The notes: a model not told the origin generated them from the sequence alone. A stretch of DNA of 64,000 bases from Pteria penguin (GCA_035048485.1 CM068586.1:53931667-53995666); one strand, 5' to 3'; positions 1-13,882 are shown, counted from the stretch's first letter. Numbers and translations are program-made.

Positions 1-1169
1 CAATCGGAAGCCGATAAAAGGTCGCTTTCGTGATTGAAACTTGTTTCTATAAAGAAAATGACGTTTAGCGTCATAATCAACTTGCCAAACATTAATATGA
101 CGTCATTACAATCACATTTTGCACTCAATAACCTTTTTTCCAGTTTTACATGATGTAAGGGACAATACCGGACAAATGCAAAATTACCGCCTAGATTTGC
201 GTCAAATTATTATGACGTCACATTCCAAGCTTTAACATCATATTGAAAATTCCGGCAAAAAGTGGTTTGTCCGATGTAAGAGCCCGTGCATTACTTAAAA
301 TTGGAAAAAGGTCTATTGTTTGGCATGAGTGGACAATGGATCGATGTATTGAAGTGCCTTAAACCAAGAACGAATACTTTTTATAATTTACTCATTCATG
401 AATATATATCTTTTGCATGTACTTACTTTAACTTCAATCAAATTATAGGGCAAAATGAGATTTTTGGTGCAAACTGTGGTAATCTTGCTTCCTATCTTTG
501 AGTACAATCGTCTATGTGTAGTCGTGAATGAGTGCACAAAGGGCAACGCTATCTCCGCTGAGATAGGACCACACTAAGCACAAATACAGTCTTCGAAACC
601 TGAAGGATAAAAATGCAAAGTTTTCTTATGACATCAAGCGTGATACCATAGTGAAAACAGACCCTGATCGCACTGTATTCTGGATGTATTTTGTCCGACA
701 CAGTACATTGCGTGTTGTACTGAAATCTGTGGTAAACCTATTAATATTTATTAAGAGTTTCATGCTTTCATCCTACCCCCTATAGACGGCGCTGCAGTAT
801 CATTTGATCCCCTCTACAAATTAGGCAAGACGCTTTGTTATAAATCATAAAACACAAACCACTGTGGGTCGTTTAGCGCACGCCATAGGTTACGGAGTTA
901 GCCGGCAGATTGCGCACATGAAAGGGATGTGCCACAACACTATCAGCTAGCCGGGAAATCACCTCGTAGTCAGTTAATTACCGGCGTAATAACCGACAAA
1001 GAGTATTGTCTGATGATGACCCTCATTTGCCAGGAAGCTATTTTAGATACGATTAGACTCGTGTAAGGTGCAATGTTCATTTTAAATACTTAAAGATATT
1101 ATACCCTTTGTAAAGACTTACTGACTCGATTTAAACTGAGTGCTCGGTGCAATATCGTGATTGAGTCGG

Positions 1170-1330
1170 CCCCATTCAGTCAGTGGGGGATCGTGGTGTT
1201 GGCCGAGAGGTTCTGGGTTCGAGTCGCAATGCTTCCAGTGTGATGTTCTGTCTTTCACATGAGATAGTCAGAACAGCAACAATACTGCGTCAAGGATTTG
1301 CGTCCTACCTTGCCGTGGTGAGAATGTCAT
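1170..1330 (+). mobile_element. Probable old tRNA-derived SINE
   Basis: GTGGTGTTGGCCGAGAGG and TTCTGGGTTCGAGTCGC give A- and B-box-like parts. The body TTCTGTCTTTCACATGAGA resembles the copy at 23138. It is too diverged for a firm family call. Confidence 0.38.
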
Positions 1331-2255
1331 AACAGAGACTTCGTGCGAGTCAAGGTAGACTGTGCAATTTTCTCAAAGTCGGCGTGTCATTACATTAGTA
1401 TAGAAATGAAGATAATGCCTGAAACATCCCGAAGATGACCTGGGGATCAGTGAACTCGGTGTTTATCATAGACTGTAATGCAACTTAGCTGAATTATTCT
1501 CTGAGCACCAAAGCTATATGAGTCGGAAAACTCCTGAAATCCATTGAGGAATCTTACGAAAATTAACACACTTTTCTTCTTTAAATTTTATATGACTGCA
1601 ATTTTAATTCAAAAATGAAATTTCGAAATATCGAATTCTTCGTAGATATCGATTGCAAATCCCGAGACTTGTCTCCCAGCAAATATGGGGCACATTAGGC
1701 CATGTGACCAATCCGAATGTCAGACAGGTGACGTAGCCATGTATTTTCAGTAATCCCTGCGTGACGTAGACCATATTCACACAATCCAATGCTCTGTGCG
1801 AAGTCGAAATTTATCATTTGATGAGTAATCCATGAGTTATCGCGCTTGATACTGGGAAACATTAAGATTTTGGCGCACGATTCAGCGCATGTCTTTTATC
1901 TTTTACGTTTATAATTAAGGATTAAATGAAGAAAAGAAAACACATGTCTATGATCTGTTGTCACACAAAGGAAGAAATCATTATACTGTATACAAGATTG
2001 TATTGTTTAAGTTAAATGCGTACGATCAACGATTATCCGTCCCACCTTAAAAGTTTCACAGGTTGGAAGCATTGGTTTTTCTTACTCTACATTAAGGTTT
2101 TCTGAATCAGTTAACCTCTTTTTTTTCATTTGTCATACATGTAAAGTTCTTCATGATTATTTTAACGTTACTGAAAATAAGAAAAAAATCAAGTTCCAAC
2201 AGAAAATTTCCTGTTCCTCTGAAAGAATTTATAGTTAATCTAATTTTGCGGAGTA

Positions 2256-2410
2256 GAGCCGGAGCGGTGCTTGGCTCGTGACGGAAAGGTCTTCGGTTCG
2301 ATGTCCCCCCAGATCATGTGTTGCAGCAAAGGGGACACGTATAACTTTGTGAATAGCGTATTGTCCTATGGCAACTACTTCACCGGGTAGGTCTGTTGTA
2401 TAGGTCTAAA
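2256..2410 (+). mobile_element. Probable old SINE of the GAGCCGG type
   Basis: GAGCCGGAGCGGTGCTTGGC and a B-box-like TTCGGTTCGATGTCC are followed by a non-coding body. Part of the body (2341-2373) recurs inverted at 2887-2923. Confidence 0.4.
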
Positions 2411-2923
2411 TTTCTCTGCAGTGCATCAGGTAGATGGTGTTGCGAAAACAAGAATCAAACAATTCTAAATTATGAAACCGGATCTGTTTCTAGTGCAGCC
2501 TTTATAGTTTTAGGTGCCTAGTTTTGGCACTTCTATAAGTACTCAAACTTTTGATCTTATACGGCAAGTGTTAACCCTCAATACTGTGTGAGGGCGCTGA
2601 AGCATATCGGCCAGACTACACTGGACCTCGGTTTTATCATCGTCTGAATTCTGAAGGACAGTTCTCAGTCTGGCTTTAGTTCATAGATACATATGAATGA
2701 TGATGACAGTAAATCATTAAGACTGGATGACTTTTACTATCAATAATAAAGCATATTATAAATCCGACATGCCGAGATTAGGCCGTAATACAATGTCGGT
2801 GACAGACCCAGGACGGCCATCTTGATAATCTATAGCCTACCATGTTTATATCTGCCTATCTCAAGCTGTCGGATTCCATAAAGATATTGCCATAGTTTGA
2901 CAATATGCTATTCACAAAGTTAT
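2341..2923. repeat. Inverted repeat pair (2341-2373 and 2887-2923)
   Basis: ATAACTTTGTGAATAGCGTA and following bases recur in reverse complement at 2899-2923 with one mismatch over 25 bp, plus a shared CTATGGCAA further in. It could be two opposite SINE tails or the ends of an unknown element. Confidence 0.5.
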
Positions 2924-3165
2924 ATTTATCAGTTACTTATCACATTTTATCTGTCGAAGGATCAATTACAACTAAATAGTCCTGACAAATTGATTCATGA
3001 ATATCCCGGTATCACTACGCTGGCCTGAGGCCAAAGGACAGGAAGCGTTTGACAGCCCCCCGGATTAAGTTCGCCTTGATTTATTGATTTAGGATAAAGG
3101 ATACCAAAGAAGCAGTGGAGAGAAAAGAGGGGTGGGGATTAGCTTGAATGTCCTGGCCAGAAAAT

Positions 3166-3443
3166 AAAGTTGTATACTTAGCTTATAGTCAATTAAATAT
3201 AACTCCATTTACAACCTCTCTTCTACCATTGTTTCGACAAAACTAGGCCGCTTATTAATGAGTGAGTGAATGAATAAATGAATGAACGAACGAATAAATG
3301 AATAAATAAATATATCAATGAATAAATAAAATGAAATACTGTAAGTAATAAAACTTGTATATTTAGCTTATAGTCAATTAAATATATAACTCAATTCATA
3401 ACCTCTCTTCTACCCTTTTCTCGACAAAGCTAGGCCGTTTATG
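3166..3443 (+). repeat. Direct duplication of about 85 bp with AAAT/GAAT spacer
   Basis: TTAGCTTATAGTCAATTAAA through AACCTCTCTTCTACC and CGACAAA-CTAGGCCG occurs at about 3166-3253 and 3348-3443. A GAAT/AAAT simple repeat (3255-3330) lies between. ACTGTAAGTAAT follows each repeat block. Confidence 0.75.
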
Positions 3444-4397
3444 AATAAATAAACTGAAGTACTGTAAGTAATGAATTAGGTGTTACTTTACATGTACTTT
3501 CTTCTTTTTCTTTCTTTCTTTTTCTTTCTTTCTTTCTTTTTTTTTTTTTTGATTCTGTTACTTCTTGTACATTATATTTTTACAGATACATTTCACAGGA
3601 AATGAAATAAACGTATACATTTTGAGATAAATAGCCAGAGGCGAACTCGAAGAACAAATATTACATCGGCTTGGCCTTACATGCATATTTCAAGCCATTC
3701 ATACATATACTCAGCAAATGCAGTTCCGACAACACGTGTATGTTTTGCAGCCCTACATGTGTCCACTCAAGGACAATTTATGACAATCATTTATGTATTT
3801 GGACATTAAATATTAATCATGCTCTCGTCTGAAAGCTAATATTGCAAATTAACAACAAATGATTGACAGGTGACCAGCGATGAAGTGATGGAACATAATA
3901 ATTCATGTAGCTTGGACCACAGGGTATCCGATCCCAGTCGCGATGATCGAGAGATTGACACCTTTCTGTTTTCACTGAAAAAATGATAGAGGATTCTGAG
4001 AACATGAGATGTTTTGCACCTGGGGGGGGGTGTTGGGGGGGGTGTTGTGTTATATGTATGTCTGAACCTCCGAAAATTTTAAGAAAAAGACTTTGTCCTT
4101 TTTTGGGAAGAAGGTGTTCTTCACATTGCGCATTTCGAGGCTTAAAAAGGGGAAGAAAATTAAAATTAATACAAAGCCATTTGAAGTCAGAACTGAGATA
4201 TCAAATTAAATAACTGACTTATATTGTTATGATCTTAAACGCAGTACTTGATATCACTTTTGATAACACTTGTATTTTATAGATGATGGAATCAGTTTTA
4301 TTTTGTCTGTTTGATTTATATTTTGGATGAAATTGAGGTCATTTTACTAATAAGGTGACGGCATATTTCTAATGCATTTGCACACAGATGTAGACTT

Positions 4398-4500
4398 CTG
4401 CAACAGACCCATTCCTACCCGCGGGACTCGAACCCGGGTTCTCTCGGCCTTGAGTAGAACCCGATACTCACTGACATACGCCGGCTCGGTAGCAAGCAGT
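4398..4500 (-). mobile_element. SINE head of the GAGCCGG type, reverse strand
   Basis: On the - strand it reads GAGCCGGCGTATGTCAGTGAG and later CCCGGGTTCGAGTCCCGCGG, similar to the copy at 23138. Only the head and a short body are recognisable. Confidence 0.45.
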
Positions 4501-4567
4501 GTAGCACTTTATTTCACAATATAATATTTAAACTCTTTAACACAATAACATTCTATTGAAATTTTGA

Positions 4568-4740
4568 GGGGCAGGCTTGGTGTAGTGGTTAAATACTCGG
4601 CTTGCGGCGCCGACGATCCGGGTTCGATTCCCGGGTTGCGCCCAAATGTTTAAGAGGCGGGTAACCTCCTGCTTCCATGTCGCGATATAACTGAAAAATT
4701 GTTGAAAGCGACGTAAAACACCAAATCAACCAACCAACTA
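4568..4740 (+). mobile_element. tRNA-derived SINE, complete copy with 13-bp target duplication
   Basis: The head contains A- and B-box-like sequence (TGGTGTAGTGGTTAA and GGGTTCGATTCCCGG). A conserved body follows (GCTTCCATGTCGCGATATAA, then GCGACGTAAAACACC) and a CAAC-type tail. It is flanked by identical ATTGAAATTTTGA copies (4555-4567 and 4741-4753), proof of retroposition. The body resembles the shared 3' domain of mollusc SINEs (MetaSINE-like, not checked). Confidence 0.9.
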
Positions 4741-6517
4741 ATTGAAATTTTGACATTAACGAGACATCATAAGGGAATGAAATGTTTTAGACAAAGACAC
4801 TTCTCCCGGAGCGTTCAGTCTATACCAACACATACAACATACATGCCTGTAGAAAAGTATTCTTTTTAGACTGAAGTAGTATTGTATGAAAATACTCCCG
4901 TGGAATGTACAGTTTAATAGACGTATAACCAAAGAAAGGGAAAAAAATATCAAAAATATTTAAGAAAATCACAAAGAAAATAGAGACCACTGCGTGTTAT
5001 ATGCATTAATCCCTCAAGCACGCAAAACAATACGGCCATTTGTGCGATATGCATTCGTTTAAAAGAATGAGACGTTTAAGGGGGACTTTAATGTCCTGTC
5101 ACTCGAGGACACTGGTGAATCATACGGCTTATCTGCGTACAGATATATACAGGGCTTTATGCTATACATCTGGAATGTAGGAATGAAGATCCGGACCTTC
5201 AAATTCCGACACGAGCTTGGAAGGATCAAATTCTTGTACCGAGCTTAGCGGCGATACTTGAATGGAGATAGTATTTCTTTTTCGTGGAGTAGAAAAGAAT
5301 CAGGATCGGAACTAAGATTTGTTAAAGATGCCCCCCGTCTCCTCCTTTAAAAAAACCCTGGACTTTGTTTTCAGATATCTATTATATATACTAAACATAT
5401 TTTGTTTGGACGAAAAGAGATGATAGGAAGATTTTTCTGAATTTTTCAAAAAGTCTTACTTTAAACAATTATTATTTTTAAGACACAGTTAGTTCATACC
5501 TATTAAATTAAGATATAATTGCACAGTACTTTCGTTCACGTTATTAAGAAAATATAAACTGAAGTAGTCACTTGTGACAATCAGTTAGAAGTATCCGGAT
5601 CTGACCTATCGGAAATAACTTGACATTCGAACATTTAGTATGCTTGTAAACTGTACTGCCTTTAACTCCTACGACATGCCATGAATCGAGCTCTGATTAT
5701 ATTAAATGTCATTGGGTAATAATGATTCGGTGTAAGTGAGTTAGTACAGTATGGTTTATTTTAATTTTTACACACAGAGGAACGCTACAGGCTAAGGCGA
5801 AGTGCCGAAATTCCTGCAGCCTCTTGCACCTGACTGGGTTTGGTCACTGATTCGGGAGGGGGGGGGGGTGTTAAATGTGGAGAGGTGATGCGTATTAAAT
5901 AAACAATGCACTTAGATCAATTATAGATATTTCTTTTCATTCTGAAATTAAAGTTTTGTCTAAAAAAGTGTTTCTTTGGTTGTAAATCTAACCCGGTAAT
6001 TGAAATATGTTAAGAATAAAAAAAAAAAAAACTTCAGAACCAAAAAACAAAACAAATACTAACTCATCACCCCCCCCCCCCCAATTATTATTATTAGATA
6101 ATAGGATTTAAAACAAAAGTAAATGTCGTGAAAGGTCAGTGGTTTTCTTCCTATCCTATTCTGGTTTCTTCAACTTCTTGTTCTAAACACTGGCCTCCAA
6201 TACATTGATGAAATCATCCTTGCTTGGAATACAAAAATAAAAATGGAAAATTAAGAACCTTTCATGGATATTTCTATGCATTTTTTAAAGATACATCTCT
6301 ATCACTTTCTGAATTCTTGATTGCCTCCATATACATTGTATATGCATGTCAGAATCTCACCAGAGGGTTTAAAAATGAGAAACTAAGTACATAATGTAAG
6401 TTGTTTCAAGAGAGATAGTTCAATACATATGTACTTTTTTCCTTACATAGACATTAATTAGAGAACCGTATTTTGCCATCATCGTAAATGTTTTTTATTT
6501 TATTTTTCTAATTTCAG

Positions 6518-6651
6518 ATGTCTCTGTCCGATAGAATACACAGGATTACATTGTGAAGAGCTGTACATTCCATGTAACCCCTCCCCATGCCAGAATGGAG
6601 GCACGTGTATGCCTTCAGGAAAACTCAGCTATCAGTGTTTCTGTAAAGCAG
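6518..6651 (+). CDS. Notch: Notch exon w1: end of EGF5, EGF6
   Basis: Acceptor ATTTCAG precedes an exon entered in phase 2 (the first base completes a codon, probably Arg) and left in phase 1 at GTGAGT. It reads [13 protein letters not shown] then EGF6 with [13 protein letters not shown]. It matches the EGF5/EGF6 border of NOTCH1, including the PY/YIPC spacing. It is the most 5' Notch exon here and is isolated by a 22.2-kb intron. Because its start is in phase 2, it cannot be entered in frame from the phase-1 leader exons described elsewhere. Confidence 0.93.
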
Positions 6652-9600
6652 GTGAGTAACCAGATATTGAATACCTTTCAATCAGCGTGATCTATAATAA
6701 ATAGTAAGTTAGAAAACCGTATTTGGCGAATTTAGCGCCCGTCCTTTTTGACGTTAAAGGCATATTTTGTTGTTCTTTGAAAATTGTCAACCCCCCAAAC
6801 CCAACCCCCCCAAATCGGGGTTGAGTAAAATTTTGGTAACTTCCACCACCACCCCCCCCCCCACCTCGGAAAATACATGTTTCATTTATACACTGACAGG
6901 TAAAATCATCCACAGGGAAGAAAATGAATTAGCAAATTAAATTAAAAAAAAGAGTTATCATGAATTTCGCCCAAGAAATTAACGTCGGTTATTTCACTTG
7001 ATGGAAGGCCAAATGGCGGAAAATTCGTTAAAATATGTTTTTTTATTTAGTTGTAAGTATTATAGATGTCAATGTATGTGTTGTAGATGTAAATGTGCGT
7101 GTTGCCGTATTTGAACTTTGCAAAGGGGTTTTTAACTTGTGCGCCCCGATCACGACAGCATGCTCTCTGAAGCTTTTGATGGAGAAAATGGATTCAATGA
7201 TCGTTTAGTGATTTTTCTTTGTACAGCGTCTTTCGTTATACCTAAAAGCATACAATGCAATAATGTCGCTCCCGTATCACATGAAAAGGACAAAGAGTCG
7301 CGTATAGGCAAACGCACAATGACGAGCGACGACTCCGGAAATTTTCGTACCGGGAACAAATTTGCATACATCTTGATTCAATATTATATCAAAACTCCAT
7401 TGCCGAATTATTAATATCCAACTTTGCGAAAACCATCGTCCTGAAATTGAGCAAATATAAGAAAATTACAGTTCTAAGAGCGCGGTTTGGATAGAAAGCA
7501 TTGTTGTGGTGGCAATGAATGGGGGTTAAAGCATCATTTATGAGAATTGTGTATTTTATTCTGCCTTGTTGCTATCCTTGAGTGATTATCAAACAGTAAA
7601 GAGAGAATGGGAGAATGTAGAGTTGAACACGGTTCTTACGAATCCGTGTTGACAGGGGTTAGAAGAATACCCCAGCCACTCAAAGAACCATTGAGTGATG
7701 AACAGCAAATAATTGAAATTCAGAATAGGGGCTATTGAAGAAATTAAATGCTTGGCAATTATGGCTATGAATAAAAGAATGTAGTGTTTACATGAGGTAT
7801 TTATACAAGGGAATGGAGGGTAATTTGGCATGATATACTTGACAATACGTTCGAACAACAGAAGCTCGCGAAAATATACCAGATTGAAAGGTGCCGTATT
7901 TATTGTTGACATTCTAGAAGTCGTTTGTATTTATTGTTGACATTTTTGAAGACGTTTGGGGCTTCGGTGTCAAGCATATATGTGCCTGTAAGGAGAAATT
8001 CGATATTTCGATGCACACTGCCTTCCTTATACAAGTACTACCCATTATTATAATAAGGAAATATACAACTTTGATGGTTAATTGATAAAATCAAAAAGCC
8101 GAAGTTTTATTAATGATCTCTATGGAAACACCGTAACCAATCGTAAATCTCCTTTATTAGTCATCGTGTAGCGTCCAGTACATCGGCAAACTTAGATCAT
8201 CATAGAGTGAGCTCCAAAAGATCGACATATACATTAGTCTTTTCCGACAGAATTAATTTTAGGAGATTATCAAACATCTCATCAAATATTGCCTTTTACC
8301 TGTTCATATTACCCTACACCGACTGTCACATTAACTTCATATTGACCGTAACGTTAACCGTGTAACGTCATATTGCCTTCAACCGGCCGTTATACTATTT
8401 TCGTGTATATTCACATCGCCTTTAGGATTACTCCGGGGTATATTATCTTGATACAATGTCCCATCACAGACTGTCAGAGGAAGACCTCCCCTACCCTTCC
8501 CGCTTCTGTGTAAGTATGTCACAGACCGCCGAGACGATTCATTAGTGTCAAAGCTGTACTCCCACGTCATTATCCTCCAGTATCAAGAGCTAGGTCCTCA
8601 TTGTTAAGGACAAATCAATTCATATTGCTCTCTTTTGATTGTGGGATCCCTCTTTTGCGAGTTGAGGTCGAAATGAAGTTTTGTATGATCATGGTAAAGG
8701 AAACTAATAATGACTCTGAGTATACCGGCTTTTGGAAAAAAAAAACCAGTGACAGACCAACCCGTCTTCATATTATGGTCTATAGATGAAGATGAGGCGG
8801 GCGTCTGAGAGATCATGACTTGGTTCAATTTTGCATATCTTTCAGTAGATTTGTCTGCGTAAATGTACAATTCAGAGGTAGTAGGGTTTAATTGCAAGTT
8901 TCAAAGCAGACGAACGAACAGACGGTCGCGTACATGTATACACGTATTTATTGAACTGATTTCATGAAATATCATGAACGATCTTCATGTGTTTGTCAAT
9001 AGATTTATGTTACAAATTTTCACTTATGTAAGATGTCTTGAAAATTGTCATGTGTCGTTTGCGTTTATGGAGTCGTCGTCACTCGGTGTTAGTGTGTATG
9101 GCCCAGGATAGAAGGTCCTTGGTTCAATAAGGAGTATCGCAACTACTAAATTCCGTCACGGTTGGCATTTAGTTACATACCAAATCCATTGTTCTCGAAG
9201 TGGGCTCTTTTATGTGGGCAACTTACGTCATAATTATATGATGTCATAACAATCACAAAATGCTCGTGCAAGTTGACGTTATTGTAGTTACGATATTCCG
9301 TATTCTCGCAAAAGTCCGTGTGTTCTCTCTGATGGTCATGCTGGTGGCATATAAAAAAAACCTTTACTGCTTTTGGCGGGTCAGTTACCATGGTTACATA
9401 AATTTATTACACAATATATATAGCAGGTACCGCCATCATATCATGGATGAATTTTCGTGGTGTGGTGTTAAAATAATCATTGAATCCTTTCTAGATTTGT
9501 GAAGCGATTTTGATGAAACTATGCAAGATTGATCTTCTCACGATATCAAACAAACGCTATACGATATGGTATTACATAATCAGAGGTAAAGGTCATGGCA

Positions 9601-12600
9601 GTCACAGAAAAATCTCAGGTCTAGGTGTAGTATTTATAAAGCAAATTTAATGAAATTCGTAATATACCCAAGAATCAACGAATATGAAAGATTGTCATGA
9701 TATCAGATACGACGACTGTATTGTACACGATAACATAAAATCGAGATAGAATTATAACATGTTTAAATAAGCTTCATTGAAAGCATGAAATGTTTGTGTC
9801 ACGTTGATGTATTTTACTGATAGAATGACGTCATCTGAGTGGTACATTGCCAAAAATGTCGCGGTCCGTGCGGAGCTTGGAGAATCCTGTAACGTGCAGA
9901 TATGTATCTACTCCAAAAGATATGGCGGTTATTCAAACGGCTGGTGGTGGGGTCTTTAGTCTGGTGGTTGGGTAACATCTTTCGGAATGCGTATTGTGAA
10001 AAAGAACCTCGGTTTCTACAGTAAGTATCATGTCAATGGTCCTCGGTTTCTACTGTCTATCGTGACAAGGAACCTTGGTTCTGCTGTCTGTATCGTGTTA
10101 AGGGACCTCGATTTCTACTGTTTCTCATGACATGGAATCTCAGTTCTACTGTGTGTATCGTGACAAGGAACCTCGGTCGTACTGTCTGTATCGTGTCAAG
10201 GGACCTTGGTTTCTGTATCATTACAAAGAATTCGGTTTCCATTGTTTGTATAGTGACAAGGGACCTCGGTTTTCTCAGTCTTATTCAGAGACAGCAAACC
10301 GACCATTTACAGATGGTACTCGAACGCATGATTTCTCGATCCCGAACCCAGCTCGCTACCCACGGAGCTTGATCGGCTTCTGTTTGATTTGAAGTAAAAC
10401 CTATAACCAGCAGTGCTTCAGCTTCTCCATAGTCTGGCAGAGAAGACAAAACGAGAAATGAATTGTGTGTTTTCCACGTCATTAAACCCGCGTAATTCGT
10501 CTTTCGGTCAATAGCTCAGCGTTAGTTATACACAGTGTTCATTACGTTTGAAATGCGATTTCTATCAGAACATCCATTGCCCTTCGATTGTCCTCGCCCA
10601 TTTTCCCTGATGCAACTGCGAGCTTGTCGGTAATCAAGCGCAAGGCGACACCTTTAGTTTACCTTTATTAAAAGGTAACCAAGGCAACTTAGAAGTTTTT
10701 GTAGATGCATATCAATGATTATTCAAACTGATGTGTCATTTAAAAGAAATGAGTGTAATAGTGGAATAGAACTTTGAATTTGAATGTCAGTTTAAGCTTT
10801 TAGTGCAATGCATCGTTGAAAAAAGATCGATATCGTGTTAAGGTGTTGAATTCGATGCAGTGGCTTTTTGTGTGAAGTAGCTTGCCTCTTGTTTCGTATT
10901 ATTTCACAGCTAATGGTACAGAGGTACTGTGGAGAGCGACCATTAGCTAATCACGGCGAGAAGTAATGACGACATTGATACCAACTAGTGATGAGTAACA
11001 TACAAATACTCGTCCTCTCCTCAAGTCGTAATTTTTATCGTGATGACGTCATTAGAGATCTACAAAAATCCGACGAATTTTCGTATTTGTTAATTGTCCA
11101 ATTAACAATTTTTGGCGCATAAATGGAAGGGTCAGTTGACCCTTTTATGCTCGAAAAATTGTTAAATCAGATGACGTCACAATACTTTAAACCTCGGTCA
11201 AACCTTGGGGGGGGGGGGGGGGGGGGGCAGGCTTGGTGTAGTGTTTAAGCGCTTGGCTTGCAGCGCCGACGATCCGGGTTCGATTCCCGGGTTGCGCCAC
11301 TATGTTTAAGAGGTTGGTTACTTCCTGCTTCCATGTCGCGATATAACTGAAAATTGTTCAAAGCGACGTAAAACACCAATCAACCAACCAACCATCCAAA
11401 CCTGGGGGAAGCATTGATAATGATTCGTGGCGTCACGAAATATTCCGCGAAAGTGAGGAGTCAATTACGTCACGTTCTTTTAGGCCGTAAAGGAAACGGC
11501 CATGGAAAGGCCGAATATTTTCTCAGCGGACGATTTTGTTTTGGATGGGTCCGACTCTAAATCACCTATGTCGCCATATTGAAGTGAAAGATATACCGGC
11601 GTGGCGGAATTGTCAGGGGGTTAGACTCGCTATCTAAAGGTTGCTTAAACTTCGCTTAACTCCATATCATGTTGAGCATTGTCCGTGATTTAAAAAGATC
11701 CTTCAGCCAAAACGTAGTTTTCGGTTTTCTTTAGATTGTCAAATTGACAATTAATTAAAAGGACATAAGACAAGAGAACAATTTCCCCAGACTGTTTACG
11801 ATACTTGCTTTCCATTGTACACGTAGACCCAAAAAAGTTCCATATTCGATCAATGTCTCCTGCATCACCTTTCTGTATTTTTTTTTTAAATATATTCTTT
11901 GAATTGCCTTATTAAGATTTGTAATCGGCATAATAGATGATCGATCCTTGACGTCTGGACCATTAAATAGACTCAAGTCCCAGATTATCGAATTCATTCT
12001 AATCATTAAAGATAGTGAGTTCAGTAAACGTAAACTCTTTGTGGTCAATCAGAGCAGATATATTGCTTTGTGTCATATCGCATCGATAATAAGTAAATCA
12101 ACAAAGTTAGGAAAACAGTTTGGATAGATGATGACTTAACAAGACGTCAGTAGCGGAGGTGTTTGTCTTCGCAAGACACCAGCGAGGGAGGTAACTGTCT
12201 TTACAAGACGCCAGTAGTGGACCAGCGAGGGAGGTAGCTGTCTTTACAAGACGCCATTAGTGGAGGTACATGTCTTCACAGAACGTTAGGTGATTGAGGT
12301 AGCTATCTATACAAGACGCCAGTAGTGGAGGTATATGTCTTCATAAGACGTCAGGTGTGGAGGTGATGGAGGTAGCCATCTTCACAAGGTGCCGATGATA
12401 GAGGTAACTATCATGACAAGACTTCCATGAAGAGGTAGTAGAAGACCTCATTGACTGAGGTAGCTTTCTTCACAAGATGTCAATGATGGAGGTAGCTACT
12501 TTCAAAAGATGTCAGTGCGGGGTGGAGATTTTATCTTCATAAGATATAGTGGCATAAATGTTTGTCTTTCTTCAGTACCTCCGCAATACGCCAGAGACGG

Positions 12601-13847
12601 AGGTATCTGGAATAACAACAAGTCAGCAAGAAGTGCCTGCTCTACTGAGTTGATGTACACATCTAATCACCACGGATATTAGGTGCCCCCTCCCTTCATT
12701 TCCCGCAAAGTTTGGATACACCCCTCACAATCTGTAGATATTAAGTGGTTTAAAATGTTGCCATAATCAGTTAAAGCTAACCTTTAGATATTAAGTGCCT
12801 CCTTTCCGCAAAGAGCTTGAGCATCAGTATATATCAATCCACTTCTTTCATAAATACGTTCCTTGCTATCTATAGATATTAAGTGCCCAGTTTTTACACA
12901 GACTGACGAAACCAAGGTACAACTAAGACTCTCTACAGATACTAAGTGCCCAGTTTTCCACATAGAACCCAAATACACAAGTGCCCAGTTTTTCATACAG
13001 GAGCTAGGTATATCCATGACTGTCTATAAATACTATGTACCCAATTTTTCACACAGGAGCTAGGTACATCCATGACTATCTATAAATACAAAGTACCCAG
13101 TTTTCCATACAGTAGCTAGGTACATCCAATATCAATAAATACTATGTACCCAATTTTCCATACAGGTGCTAGGTACATCCATGGCTGTCTATAAATACCA
13201 AGTGCCCCGTTATCTACATAGACACCTAGATACACCCCTGGCCATCAGTAGACATATTAAGTGATATCTATCAATACGTAGCATCAACTATATTAATGAT
13301 TAACACTTTACCTGTGTTTACCTGCGCTTGATATAATCGCATGTTTCACTGGAATTTATTGGGCTAATTTACAGATGAAGAGCACTGTATTAAGTCCTTA
13401 GTCGGGGCGTTTGCGAGCTGAAAAATCAATGTACAAAGAACGTTATCGAATGCTAATGTACTTCATCGAACGTCAATATTCAGCATCTATGTAATTATTC
13501 ATATGTATATATATGTACATAAAATCTCTTCGATTAACAGAAATAGTTTTCCATTAGTGTTACTGTGGTATGTTTCGGTTACATCATGACAGTTTATTTT
13601 GTGAAATCGTTTGTAACGGTTTAGGCCTGGATAGATGGTGAACGTCTTAATTAAAAGCAAGGACAGTTAAAAAAAATATCGTGAAAAAGTTTTGACTAGT
13701 TAAAATTAATTTCATAATTGGATACTAAAGAATGAATGAATAAATGAATGAATGAATGAATGAAAGAATGAATGAATGAATCCAACAAATAATGAAATAA
13801 AATCAGAAAGTAAAATGAAATAAGTAAATAGATACATATTAAAAAGA

Positions 13848-13882
<35 letters not shown>

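Larger units (their letters stand above)
1..6517 (+). other. 3' part of an upstream Notch intron
   Basis: No convincing coding exon was found. It contains tRNA-like SINE fragments (about 1170, 2256 and 4398), one complete SINE with target duplications (4568-4740), a GAAT/AAAT simple repeat near 3255, a CT-rich tract near 3497, a local direct duplication (3166-3253 and 3348-3443) and G or C homopolymers (4021, 5857, 6070). The missing Notch 5' exons must lie before position 1. Confidence 0.7.

Noticed and set aside
4568..4645. tRNA gene calls at SINE heads (also 11224, 23138, 54055)
   Set aside because: They have A- and B-box-like sequence but no proper acceptor stem closure and continue into a shared SINE body.
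11595..11640. tRNA-Leu-like 5' half (GGCGTGGCGGAATTGTCAGG)
   Set aside because: No matching T-arm or acceptor strand follows; probably a tRNA-derived fragment.
13000..13260. CRISPR array
   Set aside because: Degenerate minisatellite in an animal intron; no conserved short repeat with unique spacers, no cas genes.
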